Below the pieces are notes generated by a model. It worked only from the letters and a program-made list of their open reading frames with translations. It was not told where the DNA came from and did no database searches. From contig BSBM01000140.1 in assembly GCA_027924585.1 (NCBI GenBank), positions 11,485,501-11,549,500 on the forward strand: a DNA stretch of 64,000 nucleotides. The letters are read 5' to 3'. The DNA comes from Larix kaempferi (Eukaryota > Streptophyta > Pinopsida > Pinales > Pinaceae). A program made the position numbers and the translations under genes. This document shows, piece by piece, positions 36,709 through 48,394 of this stretch. How positions within the stretch are numbered: position 1 is the stretch's first letter; each line of letters opens with the position of its first letter.

Positions 36709-39700
36709 TGTTGCCGCCTGGTTCCACACCTGGAAAAATGCAGCAAAAGTCTTCAAGCTGCTGGTGTGGCCTTGGGGGCAAGTCAGAGTCAAGTGCTGTC
36801 ACTTGGGACTCGACTCCTCCGTCTAGGCTTTCCTAGCGAAGCCAAGGGGGGTAGACCCTAAAAAATTAAAAGAAACTAAAGCCTCTAATCTAGGAGTTAG
36901 AAAAAATACTTTTGCAACCAAGACAGACAACATATACCTTTTTCAAATAAAGAACATCATTTATCATTTACTCCCATTTAGAATAATCATCATTTCAACT
37001 GCATACTAGTCAACAATAAAATGAAATTTGCATCAGGACCAGTGCCTTCCTATGGAGTCAAATAACAAATGCATAGACAGAAAAAGTAAATGTTGTGGAG
37101 TGTTCTTGGTTTATTTTAAAATTTAATGTGGTGGTGATCTTTTTTATTAAGGCAGGTGGGTTCCCGATATACGCAAGGTACGGGGGAACATGTCCGGAAA
37201 TTTGAAGCGTGGCTTCCCTCTCAGGCTTTAGGCTGGATCGGAGTCTCGAGGAGGTGTTCAGATGCTATACCAACGAGGGCAAGCCTAACGGTTTCCAAGA
37301 GGTCGCTATCCAGTTTTATCCCAAGCCTTCTGGGAAATTTGCCCACGACAACAAATTGCGTGTTGTGCCGGATTTTCACAAAAGGGTTTTTTTATTGGGG
37401 TGGTGTTAAGTCCTATTACTAGTCATCAACTCCTTTCTGGTGTGTACCAACTGGATCAGACTAAGCTGCAAGTTGGCCACAGAGCATACGGGAGAAGACC
37501 TTGGTATGTTTTTATAAAATTTTAAGAACCCAAATTTTATCTTTTTATAACCCCAAGGGTCTCTTTTCAGGCATGCATTTCGGGCAAGCCCTCATACAAA
37601 ACCCTACTTCGGGAAAGCAAGGGGGGCGTTATGAGTTTGTAAAAAAAAAAAAAAAATGTGAAAAGCTAGGTTGTGAGTGAACTTGTGGCCCGCCAGTGGA
37701 ACGGACCAACAAGGTTTATTTTAATCCTAATTTATTTTATTTAATGCCGAAAAAACAAGAAATAAACTACTCTAACAATCACGCCATGAAAATGAGACTA
37801 CACAGGCCACCCCTGGGGGGATGCGGTATGGGCGCTGGTTAGCCCACTTGCTCTCGTTTAAAAATGTTTACAATGATATAGAGAAGTGCCCCAAGTCTAC
37901 TTAATGTGACTTGGTGGCTTACAAAATTATAGGAAAAATATGACCGGTTTTGAAAAAATATGGAAATTTGTGTTCCGGATCACCTGGATGCTCGAAATTT
38001 TGCCAGCACTTCCTCCTACCTGCTCATCTTTTGCTGCAAACCAGCAAGCAATAATTAGTACAAGATGCCCAAAAACACTTTAAGAGTGTCTTTGGAACAC
38101 CTCCTAAGAAACCCAAAATTTTCTAAGTTAAAAAACTAAGTAAAAATGACAAAAATAACCAAGTAAAACAAGCTATGGAGCTTGTCTACTTGGGATCTTT
38201 GCTAGCCCTTGAATGGCTGCAAATTATCAGCTCTATGGCAGCCAGATAATACTTTGCAATCAGATCTAATACTTCTTTAGAAAAAATTTGAAAGATTTCG
38301 ACAACTTAAACTAGCTTTTTGAAAAGAAAGTACTAGTAAATCATAAAATTTGATTTTTTTTATAAATAAGAGAGAGAGAGATGGAACAAATCCTTGTTGA
38401 AAATCGAAGCTTTGAAGATGGTTCAGTGGTGTTTGAAGGGACTATATCTGCAAATAATGATTAGTAAAAAGCGGAAACAAACAAGATCCTGCTTCTTGCC
38501 AACTCAAGAAGACACCTGCACATCACAGATCTCACCAAACAAAAGATTAAGTGTAGATATATATACTCATAAGAAACTAAGCTGCTACAAATAAACAAAT
38601 TTGACAAACAACTTATCTCATAGATGAGCACACCACACCCTTGAAGAATAAGACTTATGCACAAGTCACCTTGGAAAAGAAATCAAGATACTTCATCCAC
38701 ATGTAACCAAAACACCACAAGCTGACCTCCAAAGTCTTCTTTTATTCAAAATGATAAAACTATTACAATCATAAGTCAGCTGCTCCAATTCTCACTAGTG
38801 AACAATGGAGAGCATGCTTCAATTTATAGAGAAAATGGCTAAGGAAGGGAGGGCGCACTTGCTAAAATGAGAGGGAAAGCGTGGCATAGATGGTGGAGGG
38901 AATGAGGCTGCCATCCCCATGTCTTTAGCTACCCATAGCAGCCCCAAAAAGTGCTAACATAGCAGCACTAAACGTGCTGCCCATTCCTCAAACCAAGGGC
39001 TGCCCACTCCATGAATGCGCCCCCTCCTCAAGTGAATGCGCCCCTCCTTAATGGGCATGAATTTCTCCATGTTTGGGGCTGCCAAACACTTACCAAATCA
39101 GCCCAATATGCTCCATAATACATGCTGGTCCAAAACTGAGTTGTCATTACTCCCAAAAATAATTAATTTTTTAAGTCATTTTTTCACTTTTTTGATTTTT
39201 TTATGACTTTTTTGGGATTTTTTTATTTTTTTGATTTTGACCAAAGTAGAAGCACCCACACATTAGGAAAAGTGGGTTCAGGGGTTTAGGGGGTGCTCTG
39301 AGTTAGAAAACGAGCACCCCTAAGGCAAAAAATACCCCCAGACGCCTCAGATAGGCCAATTACAAATTTTTTAATTGAACCATTAAAAAATGGCCCAATT
39401 AACGTTGAAAAAAAAAAAAAAAACTTGCCGAAAATTAAAAAAAACACCTAGGGGGACTTAGACATGTCCATATGACTCAAAATTAACGCCTAGCATGTTC
39501 ATATACATTGACCCGTAGACTCTAATAATTCCCTAAGGCCCGTCAGCCTCCCCAGGCATTCCAGCTTTGGAGGAGCAGGAGAAAAACCAATTAATTATGG
39601 AATGCAGTGATGCAAAACATAATAGATAGGTGAAAAAACTCCTTGGAATACCTGACTTGGCCAAAAAGTCCTAAGGAACCGAGTCTTTTACAAAACACCA

Positions 39701-39876
39701 TGCTAGCACGTTTTTATTACAAACCCCGCAGGGCCATGGACATGTGGAAAAAAAAATTAAAAAACGGGGGCTTTAAAAGGCCAGCTGGACATCAAATCAC
39801 CAAAATTGAACATGTGTCATGTTCTACTTTGCCCGCTCGCTTGATAATCCAACCAAGTACAACTTAGTTGGCAACA
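36709..39876 (-). mobile_element. solo LTR S5, family A, nested in S4
   Basis: Begins TGTTGCCGCCTGG at 36709 and ends TTAGTTGGCAACA at 39876, 3,168 bp. The perfect duplication ACTGG lies at 36704-36708 and 39877-39881. It has the end block in inverted form at 36770-36860 and the CATTCCAGCTTTGGAGG arm at 39557. It is the innermost, therefore youngest, insertion of the three-level nest. Confidence 0.9.
38369..38382. repeat. AG dinucleotide microsatellite
   Basis: Seven AG units within S5. Confidence 0.75.
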
Positions 39877-41459
39877 ACTGGCAACCTATTAGGTGATAGG
39901 TCGGGAGCACCCAGATTGCAAATAGGGCAAGTGTGCTTGCGCCTTGACCGCCCTCGAGTCTGACAGTGGATTCCCGACACCACCTCTTTCAGGAAGAACT
40001 CCGTGATTTTGTCTTTGGTTGGGGTTTTGGGGTAAAATTTTAATTAATATTATCACTTGCGAAATTAACAAGTCCTGCACCTTTCTGAGTACTAGCCCAA
40101 CCGTTTCCGGTTGGCAGAACATACGGGTGTAGGACGAAAACCAAGATAAATTAATTAAAAGGGAAGTGTGTGTTGAAAAGTTTTATTATTTAGAGCACTC
40201 GTTCAACTCTCCGACAGAGAGCGCTCTTGACTTGATCTTATGACCGCAGTTCAAGAGACTTGCTAAATTAAAATGCCTAATGCAAGAGAGATGCAAATTC
40301 TAACAATGCTCTCCAATAGAGAGTGCTCTTGACTTGGATTTGGCCAAGTTCAAGAGGCTTTGTTCATTTTAAGAAGCAAGATGCAATTGTGATACAAGAT
40401 ATTGAAACTTTGTGAAATTCAAAACGTGTGATAGCTCAAATCGATGGAAATACTACTAACATACTACTTGCAAAATAAAATGAGATAACAGAAATATCTA
40501 GTGTTCTACCAAGCAAAAATTTACACTACAGGTGGGATCAACCACTGAACAAGGTCAACCACTAGAAGCCATTAGTCTTGGAAACCTTCCAGCTAGCTGG
40601 ATGTCCACAAGAAGCTAATGGGAGAACGAAAAGCTACCACAAGGCTATGTGGCCTTCGGGATGCAATCCCAAAGTTAGCTCTTCTCTGGTCAAGGCTTGG
40701 AAGAAAAGTGACAAAAAATAAAAATGAAATTATTCTAAGACAAGAATTATAAAGATCTAAGCTAAGCAAAACTAACAAACCCAACACTCTTCCCCAAATG
40801 GGGAAGAAAACAAAAAAGTGGCGCCTTCTCCACTTGAAAATTTTATTAAACGTTTACAAGTGCCTTTGGGGATGAAGCCCTTGAAAGGTCTTTTGAGAGA
40901 AAAAACTACTTAAATAAAACAATACTTTAGGAGCCCTAAATGGCTAATTACAAAAAAGGAGAGTATACAAGATTTGTTATTGTGGTTCAAGTCTTCTCCT
41001 TAGATGACTTTGCTCTTTCTTTTGAATATGGTTCTTATCAAGCTTTTATCTTCCTTCAAAGAGATCTACACAAGCTCAAGATCACCTCAACAATGCACCC
41101 GTTAGATATTAGTCAAAATCCAACTTTTAAAACAAATACAAAGATTAAAATCTAGCCTATATGCAACAGTAATTTTTCCAATGCAAAACTTTGAATTCTA
41201 TGACATGAGATCTAAGGCCCTAGTGCTACTTTCAACACATAAATCAGAAATTACTAAGTGAAATTATTAGAGATCTAATCTATTGCAAAAAGTTAAGATC
41301 TATACTATGAAAATAAGTCTAATACTAACCAAACTTTGAACTACCAAACTGTTGACTGTTTTATGAAATAAATCAGACCCTAAACCAAAGTCTGAATCTA
41401 TGCTTGTGAAGTAGATCTAACTCTAAATCAAAGTCCAAACCTGTTTTTGTTTTGTGTCT

Positions 41460-41770
41460 TTTGTGTAGGTGGACGAGAAGTGAGGAAGGGGAATGGGACG
41501 AGAGGAGAGGAAGGGATGAAGAGGAGGACGAGAGGAGGAATGGAAGAAGAAGATAGCAGCAGCAGAAAGATGGTAGCAGCAGGAAGATGGTGACAGCAGC
41601 AAGAAGATGGTGGCAGCAGCAAGAGGGTGGCAGCAGAAAACAGAGACAGCAGATTGTAACAAATAGGTGGGGATCTAGTGGATGAGAGCTGGAAGATGAA
41701 ATGGGACGAGAGGAGGGACTAGGGGAGGAAGCTAGGATGGACGTGAGGTAGAATGATAGGAAAACAAAGG
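41460..41770. repeat. purine-rich tract with AGC-rich minisatellite inside S4
   Basis: GGACGAGAGGAGG-type words and, at 41548-41652, a degenerate AGCAGCAGRAAGATGGTGGC repeat. It is at the same place as the tracts in S2 and S3 but with different sequence, so each copy has expanded independently. Confidence 0.8.
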
Positions 41771-44700
41771 GGGGAAAGCCAAACGAGCCACAAACAAAGG
41801 CTAGCTAAGCTAAGATCTCAAACTTGGAGAAGAATATGGCTTTGGAAATCCACAGTTTGAAGATGGGCAGATCAAGTAATCAATTTAAAGTTTTGTTGAA
41901 GGGTTGATGGAGGAGATAATAAATCCTTGATATCTTTGTGTTTCTCTCTTAAAATGGAAGACTATTTGAAGAACCTGCAAGATGAAGGCGTTAAATAGTA
42001 AAAGCTCTTGATTAATGAAGATGAGCTTGATGCCAAGCTAATATTCACCTTTGATGATCTCTGCAAAACAATATTCTCAAGCAACAAACTAGATCAAATG
42101 CCTATTGTACTAGATTGTTAGTCTTCACAAGGCATACAATGAATAATAATTTGCAACAAAAAAGATAGAGTGAGAGAATATCACCAAATTACAAGATGAA
42201 AACACAATGCCAATAGCTCCAGCATGGAACCTCCAAAGTCTTAACAATTTCATTAACAAAGAATGCTTACAATTTTATCAGAGTTTTGATGCTTAAAAAA
42301 TCCATGCTCATGAGGCAAAATGAGCCTCATTATATAGCAAAATAGAAGACTACCCAAAGCCCCAAGTTGAATTGGCTTGAATGGAGCCAATGGTCACCTA
42401 ACCCCAACCGAAATTCAATCTAAACACCAAGTCAATGCCAAGTTTGAGCTTATCTCCACCAAAAAAATCGAATTACATTAAATGGGATGAGGAGGTGGCC
42501 TCCACCTAAGCTAGGCGCCCCTCATCTCCACTTTGGAATAATCACCAACCATATGTTAGCTGCCATGTGTGAAACTCGAGCTAGAATGAGGTTGACATGA
42601 GCTAAGAGGTAGGTACTTGGAGTTTGAAACAAGATTTGATTGCAAATCGTGGTAGGTGGGAGTGGGGTGTGGCCTCCACCTAGGCAAGGCGCCCCCACTT
42701 CATTTAATGCAACTCCAAACCAACCAAAAAAACATTTAATACAACCTCCACATCACCAATTCGTTTTTGCATGCATGAGGGCGAATTCACTTGAAGAGCT
42801 TTGACTTGTGCTGACTGTACAGTTGACTGAAGATGCTTGGGGATTATTGGAATCTTCATAAATGTTGAGTGCCATGTCATTTAGCCTTTTACTTCATTCC
42901 ATTTGGATTATTTTGGAGAGATTTGGATTATCTCCAAAATAATCATTTTTATTATTTTAATAAATAATTTCTCTATAAATGGCTTTTCAAAGAAAATATT
43001 AATTACGAGGCCTAAATGACATCTGAAACTTGGATCTAGCTAGCCCATAGGTCATGTGTGATTTTTGGCTTATGAAATGAGCCATCAATCACTGAATTCG
43101 GACCCCGGACAACTGACATATTACAAATTATTATTTCTCTATTTAAACTATAGAGACATTTATTAAATTTAAAAAATAATTAAAAACCAAAATTCGACGG
43201 ACCCGGTAAAAAAATTTCGAAATTTTTTCTGAGGGTTTTATGGACTTAGGACATGACAAACACCTATTCTAACAGTGTCTAGTAGGCTTATATACATTAG
43301 TTGGCCTCTAATAACCCCCCATGGCCAAAATTTTCAAAATCGGGCATTCCAACTTTGGAGGAGCGGGAGAAAACCTCATCGATTATACATCGCCTTAAGC
43401 AAAGTATAATTGACAAGGGAAAAAACTCCCTGGAATACCTTAATTGCTTAATCCAGTCATGGGGAACCGAGACACTCAGATCCTACTAGCACACTTTATT
43501 ACAAACCCCATGGGACCATGGTCATGTCAACTCAAAAAACAAAACAGGCTAACCAAAACTGGCTAGCCACAAATGCTAAATCATCTGATACACTGGAGGC
43601 AAACACTTATCATGTTTGTAAAATGGCGGCTCTTCAGAAAATCCAACTATGGTACAAATAAGTTGGTAACAGTACACATGGCAAAGTCAAGTTTGGGAAG
43701 GTATGGGAAGCTCCACCCATCCAATGAGGGAGTTCCAACTAGGATCCACGTGAGGAAATTAGGTAAATGCGTGAGCTTAAAGGAGGATGCGTGAGCTTCT
43801 TGAGGGATGGCGTGAGCTTTAAGGGAGACATGTGTGAGATGTGGTAGGTGCTAACTCGAGTTATAAGGAGAGCCAAGCTTTGGTGATCACACAAATCAAG
43901 GAAGGCGCCTACCTCAAGCTAACAAACCCATTCATCATATGACACATCATTAAATCGAATTCTCAAGGAGGGAGGGCAAATTCTCTATTGGAGTTTTGAC
44001 TTCTGCTGACTAGATAGTGGTCTGGTTGATGACTGAGATGATTGGAATCTTCTTTAATGCCCAGTGCCATGTCAATTAGCCTTTTATTTTATTCATTTCT
44101 GACTATTTTGGAGAGATTTGGATTTCTCCAAAATATTCAAATTTATTAATTTAATTAATAATTTCTCTGTAAATGGCCTTTTAGAGAAAATATTAATTAT
44201 GAGGCTGAATTGACATCCGAAAGTTGGGTTTAGCTGGTCCATAGGTCATGTGTGATTTTTGGCTTATGAAACGAGCCATCAATCACTAAATTCGGAACCT
44301 CGGACAACTAACATATTACAAATTATTATTTCTCTATTTAAACTATAGAGAAATTTATTAAATTTAAAAAATAATTAAAAACCCAAATTCGACGGACCCG
44401 GTAAAAAATTTTCAAAATTTTTTCTGAGGGTCCTAGAGACTTGGGACATGACCAAAACATATTCTAAAAGTGTCTAGTAGGCTTATATACATCAATTGGA
44501 CTCTAATAACCCCCCATGGCCAAAATTTTCAAAATCGGGCATTCCAGCTTTGGAGGAAGCGGGAGAAAACCTCATCGATTATAGCTCGGTTGAAGGCAAA
44601 GTATAATTGACAAGGGAAAAAACTCCCTGGAATACCTTAGTTGCTTAATCAGGTCATGGGGAACCGAGACACTCAGATCCTACTAGCACACTTTATTACA

Positions 44701-44820
44701 AACCCCCATGGGGCCATGGTCATGTTGACTCAAAAAACAAAACTGGCTAGTCACAAATGCTGGATCATCTGATACACTGGAGTACAAACATTCATCATGC
44801 TTGTCAAATGGCGGCCCATG

Positions 44821-44945
44821 TCCTGGAACTCTTCTAACTGGGCCACACGTATCTTCTGTTGCTCGTCTGCCTTGGCGACATGGTGTTGTAAGTCTTTCAG
44901 CCCTTGAGACTTAGCAACTTGCTCCAGTGGTGACATTGTGCGCAT
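44821..44945 (-). pseudogene. possible inverted gag fragment
   Basis: On the minus strand this reads a coherent helical peptide (SPLEQVAKSQGLKDLQHHVA, then EQQKIRVAQLEEF) without a stop. It then meets plus-strand reverse transcriptase sequence at 44946. The amphipathic, Gln/Lys/Glu-rich character suits a gag N-terminus of a chromovirus, but there is no diagnostic motif, so it may be something else. Confidence 0.3.
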
Positions 44946-45190
44946 TGCAGCTTTCAATGCAGAGCACTTGAAACATTTGGATGAGGTACTTGGAATTTTA
45001 CAAGAACAGTCACTTTATGCCAAGATGTCCAAATGTGAGTTCGACATGCAGGAGATGTTGTATTTAGGGCATGTGATAGGTGCCAACGGGGTACAAGTTC
45101 ACTTAGAAAAGATTCGAGCCATACTGGATTGGCCCACACCCAAGAATGTGACAGAACTGAAGGGTTTTTTTAGGGCTTTGCACTTACTAC
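44946..45190 (+). pseudogene. chromovirus reverse transcriptase, C-terminal end
   Basis: Reads HLKHLDEVLGIL, YAKMSKCEF, YLGHVIG and DWPTPKNVTELKGFF, the standard thumb end of Ty3/gypsy reverse transcriptases. The catalytic YxDD region is absent. The frame is lost around 45175-45195, where the text moves to the next frame at SGFSQMTAPL. Confidence 0.85.
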
Positions 45191-45653
45191 ATGAGGTACG
45201 TCAGTGGGTTTTCACAGATGACAGCACCCCTCACCGATCTCACCAAGAAGGGGGCTTTCAGTTGGTCAGAGACAGCACGACAGACATTTGAAAAGATGAC
45301 AAAGGTAATGAGTTCATGCCCCGTACTAGCTCTACCAAACTTTTCTCTACCATTTGTATTAGAGTGCGATGCCTCCGGAGAGGGGATTGGAGCAGTATTG
45401 ATGCAAAACAATCACCCCATTGCATTTGAGAGCAAGAAGCTCAAGCACTATGAGCGCCACTACTCGATTTATGACAGAGATGTTAGCCATTCTTCATGCC
45501 CTAACAAAGTTCCAACAGTACTTAGTAGGTGGCAGGTTCAAGGTTAAGACAGATCATAACAATTTGAAATACTTCCTTGAGCAGAAAGAGCTAAACGAGA
45601 GGTAGCAGAAATGGGTAAGCAAAATTCAAGCCTATGATTTCGAGATTGAGTAT
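45191..45653 (+). pseudogene. chromovirus RNase H, broken
   Basis: SGFSQMTAPLTDLTKKGAF leads into the RNase H with the first catalytic Asp in LECDASGEGIGAVL. A frame change occurs near 45470-45480, after which TDHNNLKYFLEQK is read in a third frame. A TAG at 45603 interrupts it before QKWVSKIQ. The domain is therefore inactive. Confidence 0.85.
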
Positions 45654-46043
45654 GTGAAGGGAAAGAACAATGTAGTGGCCGATGCACTTTCTAGACAACC
45701 CCCTGCATTATCCCTTATGAGCATCTCGTCAGATTGGAGATCTCACCTTTTGGTCGAATACTCCAAAGACAAGTTTGCTTGCGAGCTATTGGATGGACAG
45801 TTGCAGGATGACAGGTACCGGGTGATTGATGATATCATATATTACAAAAACAGGGTCTTCTTGGTTCCAGAGTCTTCTCTCAAGAAGAAGATTTTACCGA
45901 CATCACACGATTCACCTTTGGCAGGGCATCAGGGGTTTCTCAAAACCTACAGACAGATGAGGGAGAGGTTCTCATTGAAGTGCCTCAAGAATGATGTCAT
46001 ACGGCATGTGAGAAAAGCAGCTTGTGCCAGCAGAACAAAGTAG
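45654..46043 (+). pseudogene. chromovirus RNase H end and integrase zinc finger
   Basis: Starts in the NNVVADALSRQP motif (last RNase H Asp). The HHCC finger histidines are in HDSPLAGHQGF. The cysteine half is split by a frameshift at about 46010-46025. Confidence 0.8.
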
Positions 46044-47191
46044 ATCACACCCACCCAGCCGGTTTGTTACAACCATTGCCTATTCCCGAGCAGAAATGGG
46101 AGAGCATCTCCATGGATTTCATTACAGGGTTGCCCAAGGTTCAGGGCAGAGACTGCTTGTACATAGTGGTGGACAGACTGACCAAGTTTGCTCACTTCTT
46201 TGCCATTTCCTCAGATTATTCAGCAGCACAGGTGGCAGAGCTATTCTTCAGGGAGGTATTCCGACTCCATGGGCTACCCAAGACTATTTTCAGTGACAGG
46301 GATAGTAAATTCACAGGAGCTTTTTGGCAAGAGCTTTTCCGTCTAGTAGGTACTGAGCTGGCTATGAGCACCAGTTATCATCCGCAGAGTGACGGGCAGA
46401 CAGAGATTGTCAACAAGTGGATTGAGGGGTACCTAAGAAATTATGTGGCGGGCCAACAGAGGACATGGATCAAATGGCTGCACTTGGGTGAGCATTGTTA
46501 CAACACCACCCACCATATGACCATTGGGATGACACCCTTCAGAGCCTTATACGGATATGATGCTTCCACTTTCGCAGATAGGATGTTGGGTGACAGTAGG
46601 GCTCCCAAGGCCAAAGAGTGGATTCAGGAGGGTCAGGATATCCTCAAGATTCTCAGGGAGAACATACAGAGGGCTCAAAATCAGCAGAAGATATATGCAG
46701 ACAGGCACAGGGTTGAGCGCAGTTTTGAGATAGGAGACTTTGTTTATTTACGCCTCCAACATTACCGTCAATCGACTCTAAAAAAGAAAGGAGCGGAAAA
46801 ACTCAAACCTCGCTTGTACGATCCATATAAGATAGTCAGGAAGGTTGGAGAGGTAGCATATGAGCTCGAACTACCCCCAGAGAGAAAGATTCACAACGTA
46901 TTTCATGTCTCCAACCTCAAGAAGGTAGTCGATCAGCAGATTGTTACATCCTCCGAGCTGCCCCCTCTTGATGATGAGGGGCAATTGGTTCTAATTCCTA
47001 AGTGCAACCTAGGGGTGCGAGAGCGGAAACTGAGAAGCCGAGTTATCAGAGACTACTTGGTTCAGTGGCGAGATTTGCCTTTGGAGGAGGCCACTTGGGA
47101 GGGAGAACAGGTATTACAGCACCCAGCGTTACAGTTGCTTGAGGACAAGCAAATTCGAGCTGGGAGGACTGTGGTGTCCTCTTCTGCTTAA
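46022..47191 (+). CDS. chromovirus integrase core and chromodomain (open fragment)
   Basis: 389 codons without a stop, the best-preserved part of the element. The catalytic triad is visible: Asp in SMDFITGLP, Asp in FSDRDSKFTG and Glu in GQTEIVNKWIE. The C-terminal GPY-like region (RLYDPYKIVRKVG) and the NVFHVSNLKK motif precede a chromodomain with YLVQWRDLPLEEATWE. The chromodomain marks it as a chromovirus, a group that targets heterochromatin through histone marks. The first codon is not a true start; the frame belongs to a longer polyprotein. Which chromovirus clade it is cannot be said without a tree. Confidence 0.88.
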   Translation: MCQQNKVDHTHPAGLLQPLPIPEQKWESISMDFITGLPKVQGRDCLYIVVDRLTKFAHFFAISSDYSAAQVAELFFREVFRLHGLPKTIFSDRDSKFTGAFWQELFRLVGTELAMSTSYHPQSDGQTEIVNKWIEGYLRNYVAGQQRTWIKWLHLGEHCYNTTHHMTIGMTPFRALYGYDASTFADRMLGDSRAPKAKEWIQEGQDILKILRENIQRAQNQQKIYADRHRVERSFEIGDFVYLRLQHYRQSTLKKKGAEKLKPRLYDPYKIVRKVGEVAYELELPPERKIHNVFHVSNLKKVVDQQIVTSSELPPLDDEGQLVLIPKCNLGVRERKLRSRVIRDYLVQWRDLPLEEATWEGEQVLQHPALQLLEDKQIRAGRTVVSSSA

Positions 47192-48394
47192 GCATTGAGG
47201 AACATCCCGCTAACCTATTTGATTCCCATAGGTTCGAGCGGGCACTGACAGTCAAGGGATCAACCGAGGACTTATGCCATATCAGAATATCTAGGGCATA
47301 GATTTTATATCACCATTAGATGGACAAAGGCCATCTGAGCCCAAGGACACCTGCATGCATGACATCCGAGCATTATTTGATGATGCATACACCTTATTGA
47401 GTATCCAGGCTCCTACATGCAAGTCAACTACAAATTAGAAGATAAAGTAACCTAATTAGGTTGAAATTAGGATTTTGAGCAATTGAGTGTTATAAAAGAA
47501 GGTAAAGCGAATGGAGAAGGACCATTATTGATTATTGATTTGTGATCTCGATTTGGAGAAGCTCAGCGAGCTAAGTTGGGGTTGAGGCTTGTACTCAACT
47601 ATCTGGTGTATTTCGGCAGTGAAAGCTATCTGCCCTAGTTCATCATCAGGTTGGATCATCCAGGTTCAGCATTGTTCTTCATCAGGTATTATCATCATTC
47701 AGTATTCAGCAGAATTATCTTTTATATTATTTCATGGGGGGCTTGCCCTCCCTTGCTTGGGCGCATTCCCCAGGTGGTCTTCTACTCGTTTTTCAGTATT
47801 CAATGGGCAGAAGTGTTGCATGCTGCTTCCATTCTTCTCAGAGCACCATTATTACCCTTTACCTGGAAGAGGGGCTTCCCATCTAGACTATTGAGGGAGT
47901 TGTCAGCATCTATATTTATTGGAGGACGTGAGCATTATCAAGGGCGCACTTTTGGGAGAGATCCTCATGTTTTGGGCTTTGGAGCCAGTACTTCTTATGC
48001 ATGTAGCTTCCATTATATTCAAAAGGGCACTATAACCCTAGTGCACATTATCCAGAGCTTCATCAGGATCCTACCATTTATTTTGGAGCACTATCAACTT
48101 GGAGGAGGGCGCACTTATCTGTGGGAGGACGACTTGACTTATCTCTCTATTCCTTCGGTACATTCTTTGCATGCTGGGTTCATCTTCATCAACATTAGCA
48201 GATCTACATATTGGTATGTGCATGCATTAATTTCTCCTACTTTCTAGCATTCCTATATTTTCTAGGGCACAATTCTGCATGCAACTGCATGCATGCAGAG
48301 ATCTGGGTTCACTATCATATTCTGTTGAGATATAAGCCACTAGCCATCTACAGTATCAGCAAACAAAAAAAAAATATCAGTTTGGGTTATTACA
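47192..48394 (+). mobile_element. chromovirus 3' non-coding region and 3' LTR
   Basis: Contains the TATAAAAG box (47491-47498) and the ACA terminus at 48394. A 198-codon open frame at 47651-48247 has no protein-like features and is most likely chance in LTR DNA. Confidence 0.55.

Larger units (their letters stand above)
36112..43671 (-). mobile_element. solo LTR S4, family A, nested in S3 (contains S5)
   Basis: Begins TGTTGTCCCCC at 36112 and ends AGTTGGTAACA at 43671. The perfect target duplication GTACA lies at 36107-36111 and 43672-43676. With S5 and its duplication removed the length is about 4.39 kb. The parts are 36112-36708 and 39877-43671. It has no coding domain and no second LTR, hence it is a solo LTR. 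Confidence 0.9.
32774..44820 (-). mobile_element. LTR S3, family A (contains S4 and S5), right end truncated
   Basis: Left part 32774-36111, right part 43672-44820, separated by S4 with its GTACA duplication. The left end TTTTGTCCACC aligns with TGTTGTCCCCC of S4. The conserved blocks are in the same order as in S2. The right end stops about 40 bases before the expected TAACA terminus, at the junction with chromovirus sequence, so no target duplication can be checked. The unnested length is about 4.5 kb. Confidence 0.8.
44946..48394 (+). mobile_element. Ty3/gypsy chromovirus, 3' half
   Basis: Order on the plus strand: end of reverse transcriptase, RNase H, integrase zinc finger and catalytic core, GPY-like C-terminus, chromodomain, then non-coding DNA with a TATAAAAG box at 47491 that belongs to the 3' LTR. 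The element ends with ...GTTATTACA at 48394. The 5' LTR, gag, protease and most of the reverse transcriptase are missing. The LTR start could not be fixed. Confidence 0.85.

Noticed and set aside
37156-37422. Open frames resembling a small protein
   Set aside because: Within solo LTR S5, GC-richer than its surroundings but with no homolog known to me and no start context; other family-A LTRs have stops here.
41423-41662. Ser/Pro/Leu-rich minus-strand frames
   Set aside because: Reading of the AGC-rich minisatellite inside LTR S4.
47651-48247. 198-codon open frame on the plus strand
   Set aside because: It lies in the chromovirus 3' non-coding/LTR region, has no recognisable domain and aromatic-rich random composition. 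Taken as chance.
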